A DNA stretch of 64,000 bases from Pseudacidovorax intermedius (GCF_003350475.1 NZ_QQAV01000010.1:124001-188000), one strand, 5' to 3'; positions 28,669 through 39,518 are shown, counted from the first letter of the stretch. Made by a program: numbers and translations. The notes: generated by a model from the letters alone, not told the origin.

Positions 28669-30336
28669 TCACTCGGTCAAGGCCGGCTCGGCCAGCCATT
28701 CGCGGCCCTTGAGCATGCCGGACCAGTACATGGGCGGCAGCACCCGGTCCTTCAGGTACCAGGCCAGCGTCGATGGACGCCTACCGTCGATCAGCCACTT
28801 GGGAAAGGTCGGCGCCACCTTGCCGCCGTAGACGAATTCGGCCAGCACGATCTTGCCGCGCTCCACGGTAAGCGGACATGAGCCGTAGCCGTCGTAGCGC
28901 GCCTCGCCCTTGGCGTGGCCCAGCGCCGCCAGCAGGTTGTGCGCCACCACCGGCGCCTGCTTGCGCGCTGCGGCGGCCGTTTTGGCGTTGGTGGTGTTGG
29001 CACAGTCGCCCAGCGCGAAGACATTGGCATGTCGCTTGTGGCGCAGCGTGGCCGGGTCCACGTCCACCCAGCCGGCCGCGTCGGCCAGCGGGCTCACGCG
29101 CACGAAGTCGGGGGCAGCCTGCGGCGGCACCACGTGCAGCAGGTCGAAGTCCTTCAGGATGGCTTCCTTCCGACCGTCCGCGTGCGTGTGGATGAAGGTG
29201 GCCCGCCGGGCCGGCCCGTCCACCGCCACCAGCTGGTGGCCGAAGTTGAGGTGCACGCCATAGGCCGCGATGTATTCCATGAGCGCGGGCACGTAGTCGG
29301 CCACGCCGAAGAGCACGGCGCCCGCGTTGCAGAACTCGATGTCGATCTGGTCCAGCACGCCCTGCCGCCGCCAGTGGTCGGCCGACAGGTACATCGCCTT
29401 CTGCGGCGCGCCCGCGCACTTGATGGGCATGGGCGGCTGGGTGAAGACGGCCTTGCCGCCGCGCAGCCGCTGCACCAGCTCCCAGGTGTAGGGTGCCAAG
29501 TCGTAGCGGTAGTTGGAGGTCACGCCATGGCGGCCCAGCGTCTCGGGCAGGCCGGGAATGGCCTGCCAGTCCAGTTTGAGCCCCGGGCAGACCACCAACT
29601 GGCGGTAGCCTACGACTCGGCAGCCGTCGAGCACGACGGCGTCGCGCTCGGGCTCGAAGGCGGCCACGGCACCCTTGAGCCAGCGCACGCCGCGTGGCAG
29701 TACCGAGGCCATGGTGCGCGCAGTCACCTCGGGCTTGAATACGCCAGCGCCCACCATGGTCCAGCCGGGCTGGTAGTAGTGCACCTCGGCCGGGTCGATG
29801 ATGGCGATGTCCAGATCGCGGCGGCGCGCGAGCAGGCTGGCCGCCACGGCCACGCCGGCGGCGCCACCACCCACGATGACGACGTCGTGCGTGGCATCGA
29901 CTGCATCGCCGGGCATCTGGCCGCCGTTGGCCACGCGGCGGACCACGGCCTGCAGGTCATAGCCGGCCGACCGGGCGCGCTGCAGGATCTCGGGCAGCGG
30001 TAGCCTTGTGGCCTGCGACAGCGCCCACAGCGTGGCCGAGCGCGTGCCCGTTCGGCAGTAGGCGAACACCGGCTTGGGCAGGCTGGCCAGCAGCACGCCG
30101 AAGGCCTGGGCGTCCTCGTCGCGCACCTTGCCCGATTCGACAGGCAGGTGATGCACCGGCAGGCCGCAGGCCTGCGCGGCCTGGGCGATCTCGGCAAAGC
30201 CGGGCTGGTCGACGCCTTCGCCGTCCGGGCGGTTGCAGAGGATCGCGCGGTAGCCCGCGGCGGCCAGCGCGGCGACGTCGGCGGGCGTGATCTGCGGGCC
30301 GACGGCGATGTCGGCATTCAGGGTCCTGATGTCCAT
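28669..30336 (-). CDS. DUF442 phosphatase-like domain fused to sulfide:quinone oxidoreductase
   Basis: This 555-residue fusion starts at ATG 30336, with AAGGAGA upstream. Residues 1-110 are a DUF442 (Blh N-terminal, tyrosine-phosphatase/rhodanese-like) domain with Cys94-x4-Arg99 ('YCRTGTRSA'). Residues about 150-555 form an FAD-dependent type II sulfide:quinone oxidoreductase: dinucleotide-binding 'VVIVGGGAAGVAVA' (152-165), redox Cys307 in 'KCAGAPQK' and Cys487 in 'YGSCPL', matching the two active cysteines of mitochondrial SQR. It oxidises sulfide to persulfide and passes electrons to quinone at the membrane. In Blh proteins DUF442 is instead fused to the dioxygenase. It lies in an operon with both partners. 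Confidence 0.9.
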   Translation of the reverse strand: MDIRTLNADIAVGPQITPADVAALAAAGYRAILCNRPDGEGVDQPGFAEIAQAAQACGLPVHHLPVESGKVRDEDAQAFGVLLASLPKPVFAYCRTGTRSATLWALSQATRLPLPEILQRARSAGYDLQAVVRRVANGGQMPGDAVDATHDVVIVGGGAAGVAVAASLLARRRDLDIAIIDPAEVHYYQPGWTMVGAGVFKPEVTARTMASVLPRGVRWLKGAVAAFEPERDAVVLDGCRVVGYRQLVVCPGLKLDWQAIPGLPETLGRHGVTSNYRYDLAPYTWELVQRLRGGKAVFTQPPMPIKCAGAPQKAMYLSADHWRRQGVLDQIDIEFCNAGAVLFGVADYVPALMEYIAAYGVHLNFGHQLVAVDGPARRATFIHTHADGRKEAILKDFDLLHVVPPQAAPDFVRVSPLADAAGWVDVDPATLRHKRHANVFALGDCANTTNAKTAAAARKQAPVVAHNLLAALGHAKGEARYDGYGSCPLTVERGKIVLAEFVYGGKVAPTFPKWLIDGRRPSTLAWYLKDRVLPPMYWSGMLKGREWLAEPALTE

Positions 30337-30373
30337 GGCGTGTCTCCTTGATGTGGCTTCCGGGCGGCGGTGC

Positions 30374-31270
30374 TCAGAGGGCATCGACCGGGATCTTCAG
30401 GTAGCGCCGGCCATCGGCCTCCGGCTCGGGCAGGTGGCCGGCGCGCATGTTGACCTGCACCGAGGGCAGGATCAGCACCGGCATGGCCAGCGTCGCGTCC
30501 CGCGCCCGGCGCATGGCGACGAAGTGGTCCTCGTCGATGCCGTCGTGCACATGGACGTTGTGCGCGCGCTGCTCGGCCACCGTGCTCACCCACTGCAGCG
30601 GGCGGCCGCCGGGCTGGTAGTCGTGGCACATGTACAGCCGCGTGCGGGGCGGCAGGGCCAGCACGCGGCGGATGGAGCGAAACAGGGTGTGCGCGTCCCC
30701 GCCCGGAAAGTCGCAGCGGGCCGTGCCGTAGTCGGGAATGAACAGCGTGTCGCCCACGAAGACCGCGATGTCGGCGTCCTCGTCCGTGCCCGAGCGCACG
30801 ACGTAGGTCATGCAGGCGGGCGTGTGGCCCGGCGTGTGCATGGCCTCCACCTGCAGCTTGCCCACTTGGAAGGTCTCGCCGTCCTCGAACAGGTGGTCGA
30901 ACTGCCGCCCGTCGCTGGCGAAGCCTTCGCCCGCGTTGAACAGCGCGCCGAAGACCTGCTGCACGCGCGTGATGCGGTTGCCGATGCCGATGCGCCCACC
31001 CAACTGCTGCTGCAGGTAGGGCGCGGCGGTGAGGTGGTCGGCATGCACATGCGTTTCCAGGATCCAGGCCACCGTGGCGCCCAGCTCGCGGACCCGGGCG
31101 ATGAGGCGGTCGGCGGGCCCGTGGGAGGTGCGGCCCGACTTGGGGTCGTAGCCGAGCACGCTGTCCACCAGGGCACATTGGTGCGTGGCGGGATCGAGCA
31201 CCAGATAGCTCAGTGTCCAGGTGTCTGGATCGAAGAAATGCTCGATATGCAGGGTGGCAGCGGATGGCAT
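30374..31270 (-). CDS. Metallo-beta-lactamase fold persulfide dioxygenase (Blh/ETHE1-like)
   Basis: This 298-residue protein starts at ATG 31270 after AAGGAGA. 'YLVLDPATHQCALVDSVLGY' then 'DPKSGRTS' is typical of the Blh-type dioxygenase domain. Metal ligands are visible: His74-x-His76-x-Asp78-His79 ('THVHADH') and His149 ('HTPGHT'). It oxidises glutathione persulfide to sulfite using Fe(II) and O2. First gene of the operon, transcribed away from the FisR-type activator; SQR lies 37 bp downstream. Confidence 0.88.
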   Translation of the reverse strand: MPSAATLHIEHFFDPDTWTLSYLVLDPATHQCALVDSVLGYDPKSGRTSHGPADRLIARVRELGATVAWILETHVHADHLTAAPYLQQQLGGRIGIGNRITRVQQVFGALFNAGEGFASDGRQFDHLFEDGETFQVGKLQVEAMHTPGHTPACMTYVVRSGTDEDADIAVFVGDTLFIPDYGTARCDFPGGDAHTLFRSIRRVLALPPRTRLYMCHDYQPGGRPLQWVSTVAEQRAHNVHVHDGIDEDHFVAMRRARDATLAMPVLILPSVQVNMRAGHLPEPEADGRRYLKIPVDAL

Positions 31271-31416
31271 GGCGTCTCCTTGGCAGATGGTTTGCCCTGG
31301 ATCAATCCAATATCCATGCCGCGGCGGCCGCTTGCCGAGGAGTACGTGCAAGTGGTTGAAATAAAAGGAACTCTTTCACGGGGTGACACGGCGCGATGGT
31401 GCGGCTGCGCCTGTCA

Positions 31417-31457
31417 TGGCAGTTGAGCTGCCATCCTGGCACTGCCAGAATGGCAGT
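31417..31457. promoter_or_regulatory. TGGCAG palindrome cluster between the sulfide operon and its activator
   Basis: The sequence has TGGCAG-N5-CTGCCA (31417-31433) and CTGCCA-GAA-TGGCAG (31442-31456), plus TGGCACTGCCA between them. The first palindrome also satisfies the -24/-12 spacing of a sigma-54 promoter (TGGCA...TGC, GG to GC 12 bp) in either direction. This could be an upstream activator site for the FisR-type protein, a sigma-54 promoter, or both. It ends 20 bp before the activator's start codon. Confidence 0.5.
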
Positions 31458-31476
31458 CTTGCGCAAGGAGTGCCCC

Positions 31477-32826
31477 ATGCCCCCGTCGTCCCCGATTGCC
31501 GCTCCCGCCATCGACAGCCTGGTCAACTACCTGGAGCACGACGCCGTGCCCACCATCGTGATGGACCCGGACTACACCATCCTGGCGGGCAACGCGGCCT
31601 ATCGCCGGCAGTTCGGCGTCAAGGCGCGCCCCTTCCTCGGGCAGAAGTGCTACCGCGTCTCGCACGGCTACGACGCCCCCTGCGACCAGTCCGGCGAGCA
31701 CTGCCCGATGAAGCATGCCCGCGACACCCGCGCGCCCGACCGCGTGCTCCATGTGCATCACACGCCGCGCGGCCCGGAGCATGTGGACGTGGAACTGCGG
31801 CCCATCCCGGCCGCCGACGGCACCATCGCCGCCTATGTAGAGCGGCTGACCACGCTGCGCCATGCCTCGCCGCAGGCGAGCCGTGCGCGGCTCATCGGCC
31901 ATTCGGTCGCCTTCAACAAGGCCCTTTCGGCCGTGCAGCGGGTGGCGCCCTCGCGGCTGCCCGTGCTGCTGCAGGGCGAATCGGGCACGGGCAAGGAACT
32001 GTTCGCCCGTGCCGTGCACGAGACGAGCGCGCGCGCGCAGGGGCCGTTCGTCATCGTGGACTGCTCGGGCCTGACCGAGACGCTGTTCGAAAGCGAACTC
32101 TTCGGCTACGAGAAGGGCGCCTTCACGGGCGCCCATGCGCGCAAGGCCGGACTCGTCGAGACGGCCGAGGGCGGCACGCTCTTCCTCGACGAGATCGGCG
32201 ACGTGCCGCTGGCGCTGCAGGTCAAGCTGTTGCGCCTCCTGGAGAGCGGCACCTTCCGCCGCGTGGGCTCCGTGCAGATGCAGCGGGCGGACGTGCGCCT
32301 GGTGGCCGCGACCCATCTGCCGCTGGAGGCCATGATGCAGGCCGGCCGCTTCCGCAAGGACCTGTACTTCCGTCTGAGCGCCTTTCCCATCCACCTGCCG
32401 CCGCTGCGCGAGCGGGTGGAGGACCTGCCGGTGCTGGTGCAGACCCTGTTGCAGCAGGAGTCGGCCCCGAACGCCTGGCGCATCGACGCGGCCGCCATGG
32501 CGCGGCTGGCGCGCTACGCCTGGCCCGGCAACGTGCGCGAATTGCGCAACGTGATCGAGCGCGCCAAGCTGCTGGCCGATGGCGGCGAGGTGCGCGAGGG
32601 CCACCTGCCGGATGCGCTGCTCGCCGCCACCCAGGCGGGTGCAGCATCGGCGACAGGCGCGGTCCCCGCCGCGCCCCGGGCCTCCGGCCCGAGCGACGCC
32701 GAACTGCAGCGCCTGGCCGCCGACCGTGGCCTCAGCCGCAAGGCCCTGGCGCAGCAACTGGGCCTGAGCGAACGCACGCTCTATCGGCGGCTCAAGGCGC
32801 TGGGCGGGGCGCTGCCCGCCGACTGA
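31477..32826 (+). CDS. fisR: FisR-type sigma-54 activator sensing sulfane sulfur
   Basis: This 449-residue protein starts at ATG 31477, with AAGGAG upstream. Residues about 10-125 form a PAS-like sensor with Cys58, Cys69 and Cys76. The 11- and 7-residue spacing equals that of Cys53/Cys64/Cys71, reported for sulfane-sulfur sensing in Cupriavidus FisR. Residues about 140-365 are an AAA+ domain with Walker A 'GESGTGKE' (167-174), 'GAFTGA' (214-219) for sigma-54 contact, and '[10 protein letters not shown]'. The C-terminus is a Fis-type helix-turn-helix ('[20 protein letters not shown]'). It should activate the divergent dioxygenase-SQR-TauE operon. Confidence 0.88.
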   Translation: MPPSSPIAAPAIDSLVNYLEHDAVPTIVMDPDYTILAGNAAYRRQFGVKARPFLGQKCYRVSHGYDAPCDQSGEHCPMKHARDTRAPDRVLHVHHTPRGPEHVDVELRPIPAADGTIAAYVERLTTLRHASPQASRARLIGHSVAFNKALSAVQRVAPSRLPVLLQGESGTGKELFARAVHETSARAQGPFVIVDCSGLTETLFESELFGYEKGAFTGAHARKAGLVETAEGGTLFLDEIGDVPLALQVKLLRLLESGTFRRVGSVQMQRADVRLVAATHLPLEAMMQAGRFRKDLYFRLSAFPIHLPPLRERVEDLPVLVQTLLQQESAPNAWRIDAAAMARLARYAWPGNVRELRNVIERAKLLADGGEVREGHLPDALLAATQAGAASATGAVPAAPRASGPSDAELQRLAADRGLSRKALAQQLGLSERTLYRRLKALGGALPAD

Positions 32827-32901
32827 GCGCCTCATCGAACCACGCGCCTGCGGGCGGGACAGGGCGACGCGACGTCGCGGCCGGCGCTCAGCCGCAGCCG
32901 T

Positions 32902-33519
32902 TCAGCCGCGGCCCGTGGGTGGCTGGAAGCGCGCCCGTGCCTGCACCGCCTTCTCGCGGAAGGCGCAGCCCGCCGCATGGTCGTTGACCAGGCCCATCGC
33001 CTGCATGAAGGCGTACACCGTGGTCGGGCCGACGAACTTCCAGCCGCGCTTCTTGAGGTCCTTGGACATGGCGATGGAGGCGGGGGAGGTGGCGCGCACC
33101 GTCATGCCGTCGCCGCGGTCGGCCGGCACCTCGTGCCGCCACACATAGGCGGCCAGCGAGCCTTCGCGGACGATGAGTTCCTGCGCGCAGCGGGCGTTGT
33201 GGATGGCCGCCTCGATCTTGCCGCGGTGGCGCACGATGCCCGCGTCCTGCAGCAGCCGCTCGACATCCGACTCGCCGAAGGCGGCCACGCGCGCGATGTC
33301 GAAGCCGAGGAATGCGGCGCGGAAGTTCTCGCGCTTGTTCAGGATCGTCAGCCAGTTCAGGCCGGACTGGAAGCCTTCCAGGCACAGCTTTTCGAAGAGG
33401 CGCCGGTCGTCGGCCACGGGATAGCCCCATTCGTCGTCGTGGTAGGCGCCGTACTGCGGCGTGGCGGCGCACCAGCGGCAGCGTTCGTGGCCGTCGGGGC
33501 CGGGCAGGGTGGTCATCAT
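32902..33519 (-). CDS. tag: DNA-3-methyladenine glycosylase I
   Basis: This 205-residue base-excision repair enzyme removes 3-methyladenine. The family signature is complete: '[20 protein letters not shown]' with Zn-binding cysteines, '[20 protein letters not shown]' with the catalytic Glu-Gly-Phe-Gln region, and C-terminal 'DHAAGCAFR' with the zinc His/Cys. It overlaps nhaA by four bases. Confidence 0.95.
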   Translation of the reverse strand: MMTTLPGPDGHERCRWCAATPQYGAYHDDEWGYPVADDRRLFEKLCLEGFQSGLNWLTILNKRENFRAAFLGFDIARVAAFGESDVERLLQDAGIVRHRGKIEAAIHNARCAQELIVREGSLAAYVWRHEVPADRGDGMTVRATSPASIAMSKDLKKRGWKFVGPTTVYAFMQAMGLVNDHAAGCAFREKAVQARARFQPPTGRG

Positions 33520-34925
33520 GGGCGGTCGTCGGCCAGGGAGGGGTGGGAAAGGTCGTGCGGCACGGCGTCCGTCCGCGCTGCGCGGCGACGATACACCGCG
33601 CCCCAGCCCAACCCCAGCACGGCCGCCACCACCGAAGCACCCAGCACGCCCAACTTGGCGGCCGCCAGCAGGTCTGGATCGGCGAAGGCCAGCATGGCGA
33701 TGAAGATGGACATGGTGAAGCCGATGCCGGCCAGCAGGCCCACCAGCCAGATGCCGCCCCAGTCCACGCCCGGTGGCAGCCGGCACAGCCCGCTGCGCAC
33801 CATCAGCCAGCTGGCGCCGACGATGCCCAGCGGCTTGCCTGCCACCAGCGCCACCATCACGCCCGCCATCACCCAGGCCGCCGCGCCGGCATCGCCGCCG
33901 CCACCGCCCAGGTGCACGCCGGCGTTGGCCAGCGCGAAGATCGGCATCACGCCGAAGGCGACCCAGGGATGCAGCGCCATCTGCACACGCGAGACCGGCG
34001 GCACCAGCTCGCGCTGGGCCAACAGCAGTTGGCGCCGCGGATGCAGCAGGGCTGCAGGTGCAGCGCCCACGCGTGCGTCCTGTGCCGCGCTGCGCAGGTG
34101 CGTGGCAGCCTCGTCGATCAGCTCCTGGGCCGGCAGGCCCAGGCGGCCGGGGCGCACCGGCGTCATCAGGCCCAGCACCACGCCGGCCAGGGTCGGGTGC
34201 GCGCCGGTCATCAGGATGCCGCCCCACAGCACGGCGCCCGGCAGCACATAGGCCCAGGCCGAGCCGGCACCGATGCGCTGCAGGCCCAGCACCATCAGCA
34301 CGCCGAGGGCCGCCACCGCAAAGCCGGCCGGCGCCAGTCCGCCGGAGTAGAAGAGGGCGATGATCAGCACCGCGATCACGTCGTCGATGATGGCCAGGGC
34401 CAGCAGGAAGACGCGCACGTTGCCCGGGATGCCGCGCCCCAGCAGCGCGAGCACGCCGACCGCAAAGGCGATGTCGGTGGCCGTGGGCACGGCCCAGCCG
34501 GATTGCTGCACGGGGTCGTGGTTGAGCGCCAGGTACAGCAGCGCCGGAACGGCCACGCCGCCCAGCGCGGCACCGATGGGCAGCAGCGCCTGTCGCAGGT
34601 TGGATAGCGCGCCTTCGTGGATCTCGCGGCGGATCTCCATGCCGACGACCAGGAAGAACAGCGTCATCAGGCCGTCGTTGATCCAGAAGTGCAGCGAGGG
34701 CGCCGCGGACCAGGCGCCGACGGTCAGGCCCACCGGCAGGTGCCACAGCGCGTCGTAGCTGTCCCGCCATGCCGAGTTGGCCCACAGCAGGGCGAAGGCA
34801 GCGGCGGCCAGCAGCACGATGCCACTGACGGCTTCGATGTGGAGGAAGCGTTCGAAGGCCGCGAAGGCGCGTTGGGCGATGCGCTGCGCGCGCGGAAGGG
34901 CGTGGGGCGTGGCTGTCCGATGCAT
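33516..34925 (-). CDS. nhaA: Na+/H+ antiporter NhaA
   Basis: This inner-membrane antiporter has 469 residues from ATG 34925, longer than E. coli NhaA (388) owing to a cytoplasmic loop around residues 300-340 and longer ends. The transport residues are present: Asp151 ('[15 protein letters not shown]'), Asp181-Asp182 ('[10 protein letters not shown]') and the Lys in 'VAGKPLGI'. It expels sodium in exchange for protons at alkaline pH. Overlap with tag suggests co-transcription. Confidence 0.94.
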   Translation of the reverse strand: MHRTATPHALPRAQRIAQRAFAAFERFLHIEAVSGIVLLAAAAFALLWANSAWRDSYDALWHLPVGLTVGAWSAAPSLHFWINDGLMTLFFLVVGMEIRREIHEGALSNLRQALLPIGAALGGVAVPALLYLALNHDPVQQSGWAVPTATDIAFAVGVLALLGRGIPGNVRVFLLALAIIDDVIAVLIIALFYSGGLAPAGFAVAALGVLMVLGLQRIGAGSAWAYVLPGAVLWGGILMTGAHPTLAGVVLGLMTPVRPGRLGLPAQELIDEAATHLRSAAQDARVGAAPAALLHPRRQLLLAQRELVPPVSRVQMALHPWVAFGVMPIFALANAGVHLGGGGGDAGAAAWVMAGVMVALVAGKPLGIVGASWLMVRSGLCRLPPGVDWGGIWLVGLLAGIGFTMSIFIAMLAFADPDLLAAAKLGVLGASVVAAVLGLGWGAVYRRRAARTDAVPHDLSHPSLADDRP

Positions 34926-35103
34926 GGACGGATCTCCAGGAGCAATCCGCGAGGCGGCCCGACCTTCGCGACTCCTGCGTGGCGCCCATCTGCGCCTCGC
35001 ACCCAAGCCCACGATCATAGCCCGCGGGCCGGCGCGACCCTGGGCGCACCGGCCGGTGTCGCGTGTGCGGCCTGTCCCACGACCGCGCTGGCTGCGGTGC
35101 CGT

Positions 35104-35841
<738 letters not shown>

Positions 35842-35851
35842 GGCGGAAGGT

Positions 35852-38620
35852 TCAGGCAGGCGCGGCCGGCGGCTCGCGCCGGGGAAGCGTGACGGTGAAT
35901 TCTGCGCCGCCGCCCGCCGCGTCCGGCACCGCATCGGCCGCATGGATCTGCCCGCCATGGGCCTGCACGATGGCCTTGCAGATGGCCAGGCCCAGGCCCA
36001 CCCCGGGCGTGGCCGACTCGGCATGGCCGCGGGTGAACTTCTCGAACAATTGGTCCGGCTGGCCCTGCAGCGATGCGGGCAGGCCGGGGCCATGGTCGCG
36101 CACCGTCAGCTGCAGCGTCTGCGGCAGCGCCCGGGCCGAGATCACCACCGGCGGCGCGCCGTAGCGGGCGGCGTTCTCCAGCAGGTTGACCAGCACGCGC
36201 TCCAGCAGCACGGCGTCGAATTCGACCAGCGGCAGCTCGGCGGGCAGGGCGGTGCGAACGGCGCCCGTGGGCAGCACGGAGCGCGTGGCGCGGATGGCGC
36301 TGCCCACCACTTCCTCCACCGATTGCCAGTCGCGCCGCAGGCTCACGGCGCCGCCGGCCGCCCCGCTTTCCAGCCGCGCCATGTCCAGCAGGTTGTTGAC
36401 CAGCGCGCTCAGTGCCCGCGCCTGCGCCACGATGGCCTGCGTGGCCTCGCCGATGGCGGGCGACGCATCCGCGCCGGGCAGGCGCTGCAGCGATTCGGTC
36501 AGCGCGATCAGCGCGGTCAGCGGCGTACGCACGTCGTGCGAAAGGGCGCCCAGCAGCGCGTTGCGCAGGCGTTCGGATTCGATGTCCACCACGGCCTGCT
36601 GCGCCACCTCTACGTAGTGCACCCGCTCGACGGCGATGGCGATCTGGCGGGCCAGCGTCTCCAGCTGCTGGGCCTGCTCGGGCACCAGCAGCCAACGCGG
36701 TTCGGCGGGGCGCAGGGCCAGCACGCCGCGAACCCGCATCGGGGCCTTCAGGGCCACGTAGTGCCAGGGCTGGGCCGACAGCGTGCCGGTGCCCAGGCCT
36801 GCGCTCTGGCCATGCTGCCAGGCCCAGTCGGCCACGCTGAAGTCGAAGCCCGCGGGCGCGGCGGCCGGCGGCTGCAGCCGGTCCTGCGCGTCGGCGGTGA
36901 GCACCAACGCCTCGCCGCCGAAATGGCGCTGCACGGCGGCGGCGCCGATGTCCGCCACCTGGGTGCGTTCCAGCGCGGCCGACAGGTCGCGCGTGAGCTC
37001 GAACAGCGACTGCGTGCGCAGCGCCCGGCTGGCCGACACGGCGGCCTGGAAGCGCAGCCCCGCCGTGAGCTGGCCCACCAGCAGGCCCACGCCCAGCATC
37101 ACGGCGAAGGTCAGCACGTACTGCACGTCGCTCACCGCGAAGGAGAAGGTGGGCTGCACGAAGAAGAAGTCGAAGGCCAGCACGTTCAGCAGCGCGCCGA
37201 AGGCCGCCGGCGTGCGGCCGAAGCGCCAGGCCACGCCCACCACGCCCAGCAGGTAGAGCATGACGATGTTCGACAGCTCCAGCACGCCCGACAGCGGCGT
37301 GGCCAGCAGCGTCACGCCCACGCAGACGGCGGCGGCGCAGGCCAGGCCTTTCCAGGGCGCCGCCGCGCGGGCGGGTTCGTCCTCGGTGTTGCCGGTGCGC
37401 AGGCCGGCGGGCGAGCGGGCCAGGCGGCGTGCGCTGTCGGTGCGGCCCACGCAGACCAGGTCCAGGTCGGGCGCGCGGCGGCCCAGGCGCTCGGCCAGCG
37501 GCCGGCGGATGCGGGCCAGCCAGCGGTCCCAGGTGGGCGCGTCGTCGCTGCCGGCTGCGGGGCCGAGGATCAGCGTGGCGCAATTGAGGCGCCGCGCCTG
37601 CGCCGCCAGCGCGCCGGCCACGTCCTCGTCGGTGAGCACGGCGGTCTCGGCGCCCAGTTCCTCGGCCAGGTGCAGGGCGGCCAGCACCTGGTCGCGCGGG
37701 GCGGCGGGCAGGCGGGCGAGCCGCGCCGTCTCCACATAGGCCGCATGCCAGCGCACGTTGAGCTGCCCGGCCATGCGCGCCGCCACGCGCACCGTGTGGG
37801 CCGCAGCCTCGCCGGGGCCGATGGCCGCAAGCAGCGCGCCCGAGGTGTTCCAGGCCGGCGGCGTCTGGCCGTCGGCGCGGGCGCCCGACTGCTCCACCCG
37901 CCAGCCGCGCACGTCGTCTTCGACATGCTCGGCGGTGCGGCGCAGGGCGATCTCGCGCAGCGCGATCAGGTTGCCCTTGCGGAAGAAGTTCTGCTGCGCC
38001 TGCCGCGCCTGCTGCGGCACGTAGACCTTGCCGGCGGCCAGACGGGCCAGCAGTTCGTCGGGCGTGGCATCGACCAGCACCACCTCGTCGGCCTCGTCCA
38101 GCACCCCGTCGGGCACGGTCTCGTGCACGCGGATGCCGGTGATGGCGCCCACGGTGCCGTTGAGGCTTTCCAGGTGCTGCACGTTGAGCGCGGTCCAGAC
38201 CTCGATGCCGGCCTCCAGCAGTTCCTGCACGTCCTGCCAGCGCTTGCCGTGCCGCGAGCCGGGCGCGTTGCTGTGGGCCAGCTCGTCCACCAGCAGCAGC
38301 TGCGGGCCGCGGGCCAGGGCGGCGTCGAGGTCGAACTCGCGCAGCACATGGCCACGGTGCGGGGTCTCGCGCAGTGGCAGCTGTTCCAGGCCGTGGACCA
38401 GGGCGGCGGTCTCGGCGCGGCCGTGGGTCTCGACCACGCCCACCACCACGTCGCGGCCCGCGGCGCGCTCGCGCTGGGCGGCGCTGAGCATCGACCAGGT
38501 CTTGCCCACGCCGGCGTTGGCGCCGAAGTAGATACGCAGCCGGCCCCGGCGGGCTCGCCCCTCCTGCGCCTGCATCTGGGCGAGCAGGGCGTCGGGGTCG
38601 GGGCGTTCGCGCTCGGTCAT
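35852..38620 (-). CDS. kdpD: Sensor histidine kinase KdpD
   Basis: This 922-residue K+ sensor has an N-terminal KdpD domain with Walker A 'GANAGVGKT' (33-41), a Usp-like domain (about 250-370), four membrane helices (about 410-510, 'IVMLYLLGVVGVAWRFG'), a GAF-like region, the HisKA His in 'ALSHDVRTPL' (near residue 690) and ATPase boxes 'NLLENAARYG', 'DHGPGLP' and 'GVGLGLAICKAIVQAHGG'. It is downstream of the porin rather than directly after kdpC. Confidence 0.95.
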   Translation of the reverse strand: MTERERPDPDALLAQMQAQEGRARRGRLRIYFGANAGVGKTWSMLSAAQRERAAGRDVVVGVVETHGRAETAALVHGLEQLPLRETPHRGHVLREFDLDAALARGPQLLLVDELAHSNAPGSRHGKRWQDVQELLEAGIEVWTALNVQHLESLNGTVGAITGIRVHETVPDGVLDEADEVVLVDATPDELLARLAAGKVYVPQQARQAQQNFFRKGNLIALREIALRRTAEHVEDDVRGWRVEQSGARADGQTPPAWNTSGALLAAIGPGEAAAHTVRVAARMAGQLNVRWHAAYVETARLARLPAAPRDQVLAALHLAEELGAETAVLTDEDVAGALAAQARRLNCATLILGPAAGSDDAPTWDRWLARIRRPLAERLGRRAPDLDLVCVGRTDSARRLARSPAGLRTGNTEDEPARAAAPWKGLACAAAVCVGVTLLATPLSGVLELSNIVMLYLLGVVGVAWRFGRTPAAFGALLNVLAFDFFFVQPTFSFAVSDVQYVLTFAVMLGVGLLVGQLTAGLRFQAAVSASRALRTQSLFELTRDLSAALERTQVADIGAAAVQRHFGGEALVLTADAQDRLQPPAAAPAGFDFSVADWAWQHGQSAGLGTGTLSAQPWHYVALKAPMRVRGVLALRPAEPRWLLVPEQAQQLETLARQIAIAVERVHYVEVAQQAVVDIESERLRNALLGALSHDVRTPLTALIALTESLQRLPGADASPAIGEATQAIVAQARALSALVNNLLDMARLESGAAGGAVSLRRDWQSVEEVVGSAIRATRSVLPTGAVRTALPAELPLVEFDAVLLERVLVNLLENAARYGAPPVVISARALPQTLQLTVRDHGPGLPASLQGQPDQLFEKFTRGHAESATPGVGLGLAICKAIVQAHGGQIHAADAVPDAAGGGAEFTVTLPRREPPAAPA

Positions 38621-38654
38621 CGGGGCGGCAGGTTAGCAGCGGGCCGCACCGTCG

Positions 38655-39518
38655 TCAGAAGGTCTTGGTCAGCGTGGCGATGAAGCGGGCCTTGTTGGGC
38701 GACTCGCTGTAGGTCAGCGTGCCCGTGGGCAGCACCACCTGGACGGTGGCGGCCTGGTAGGCGTCCTTCTTGTTGGCGCCGACGATGGCGCCGGTCAGGC
38801 TCAGGCCGCCGCCGAAGTCGTAGGTGGCGCCCACGTTGTAGTCCACGTAGCTCTTGTAGGGCGTGAAGCGACGGATGTCGCTGGACAGGGCGGTGTAGCC
38901 CACCGAGGCCTTCAGCGTCACCTTCGGGAAGATTTCCTTGCTGTACGCGATGTTCAGGTAGCCGGTGCCGCGGCCCTTCCAGCCGGTGGTGCGGTTGCTG
39001 GCGAAGCCGAAGTAATCCTTCGAGACGGTGCTGGAGTACTTGACGGTGAAGGCGCCGATGGTCTCGTCGGTCCAGGTGGCGGCGCCGTACAGCTCGGTGG
39101 TGTTGCCGTTGCGGTTGCCGGGGTAGATGTAGCTCAGGACACCGAAGTCGAGGTCGAAGACGCCGGCCTTGAACTTGTAGCCGCCGTAGATGTCGCTCTC
39201 GATGGAGTTGCCGGCCTGCCAGTTGACGCTGGAGTTCCAGTTGCCGACGTAGAAGCCGCTTTCGTGGGCGTAGTCGAAGCCGCCCTGGATGGCAGGCTTG
39301 GCGGCGTTGGTCTTGTAGAAGCCGTTGTTGCCGATGGTGTCCTGGTCCTGGCCGCGGAACTTGTAGTTGCTCGTCAGCGAAACGTTGGCGGTCAGCGGCG
39401 AGGGCTGCGGGGCTGCGTCGGCTGCCGTCGGTTCGGATTGGGCATGGGCGTTGAGGGCGATCAGGCCGAGGCCAAGGACGCAGAACAGGGAAGCGCGGAA
39501 GGTCATGAAAGAAGGCAT
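38655..39518 (-). CDS. TorF-family putative outer-membrane porin
   Basis: This 287-residue protein has a signal peptide (cleavage after Ala-His-Ala at about residue 26). It is rich in alternating beta strands ending in Phe ('FIATLTKTF', a BamA-recognised C-terminal signature). 'VSLTSNYKFRGQDQD' and 'YAHESGFYVGNWNSSVN' are typical of TorF/Gcw_chp porins. Its place between kdpC and kdpD suggests it helps solute cross the outer membrane when Kdp is induced; this is inference. Confidence 0.85.
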   Translation of the reverse strand: MPSFMTFRASLFCVLGLGLIALNAHAQSEPTAADAAPQPSPLTANVSLTSNYKFRGQDQDTIGNNGFYKTNAAKPAIQGGFDYAHESGFYVGNWNSSVNWQAGNSIESDIYGGYKFKAGVFDLDFGVLSYIYPGNRNGNTTELYGAATWTDETIGAFTVKYSSTVSKDYFGFASNRTTGWKGRGTGYLNIAYSKEIFPKVTLKASVGYTALSSDIRRFTPYKSYVDYNVGATYDFGGGLSLTGAIVGANKKDAYQAATVQVVLPTGTLTYSESPNKARFIATLTKTF

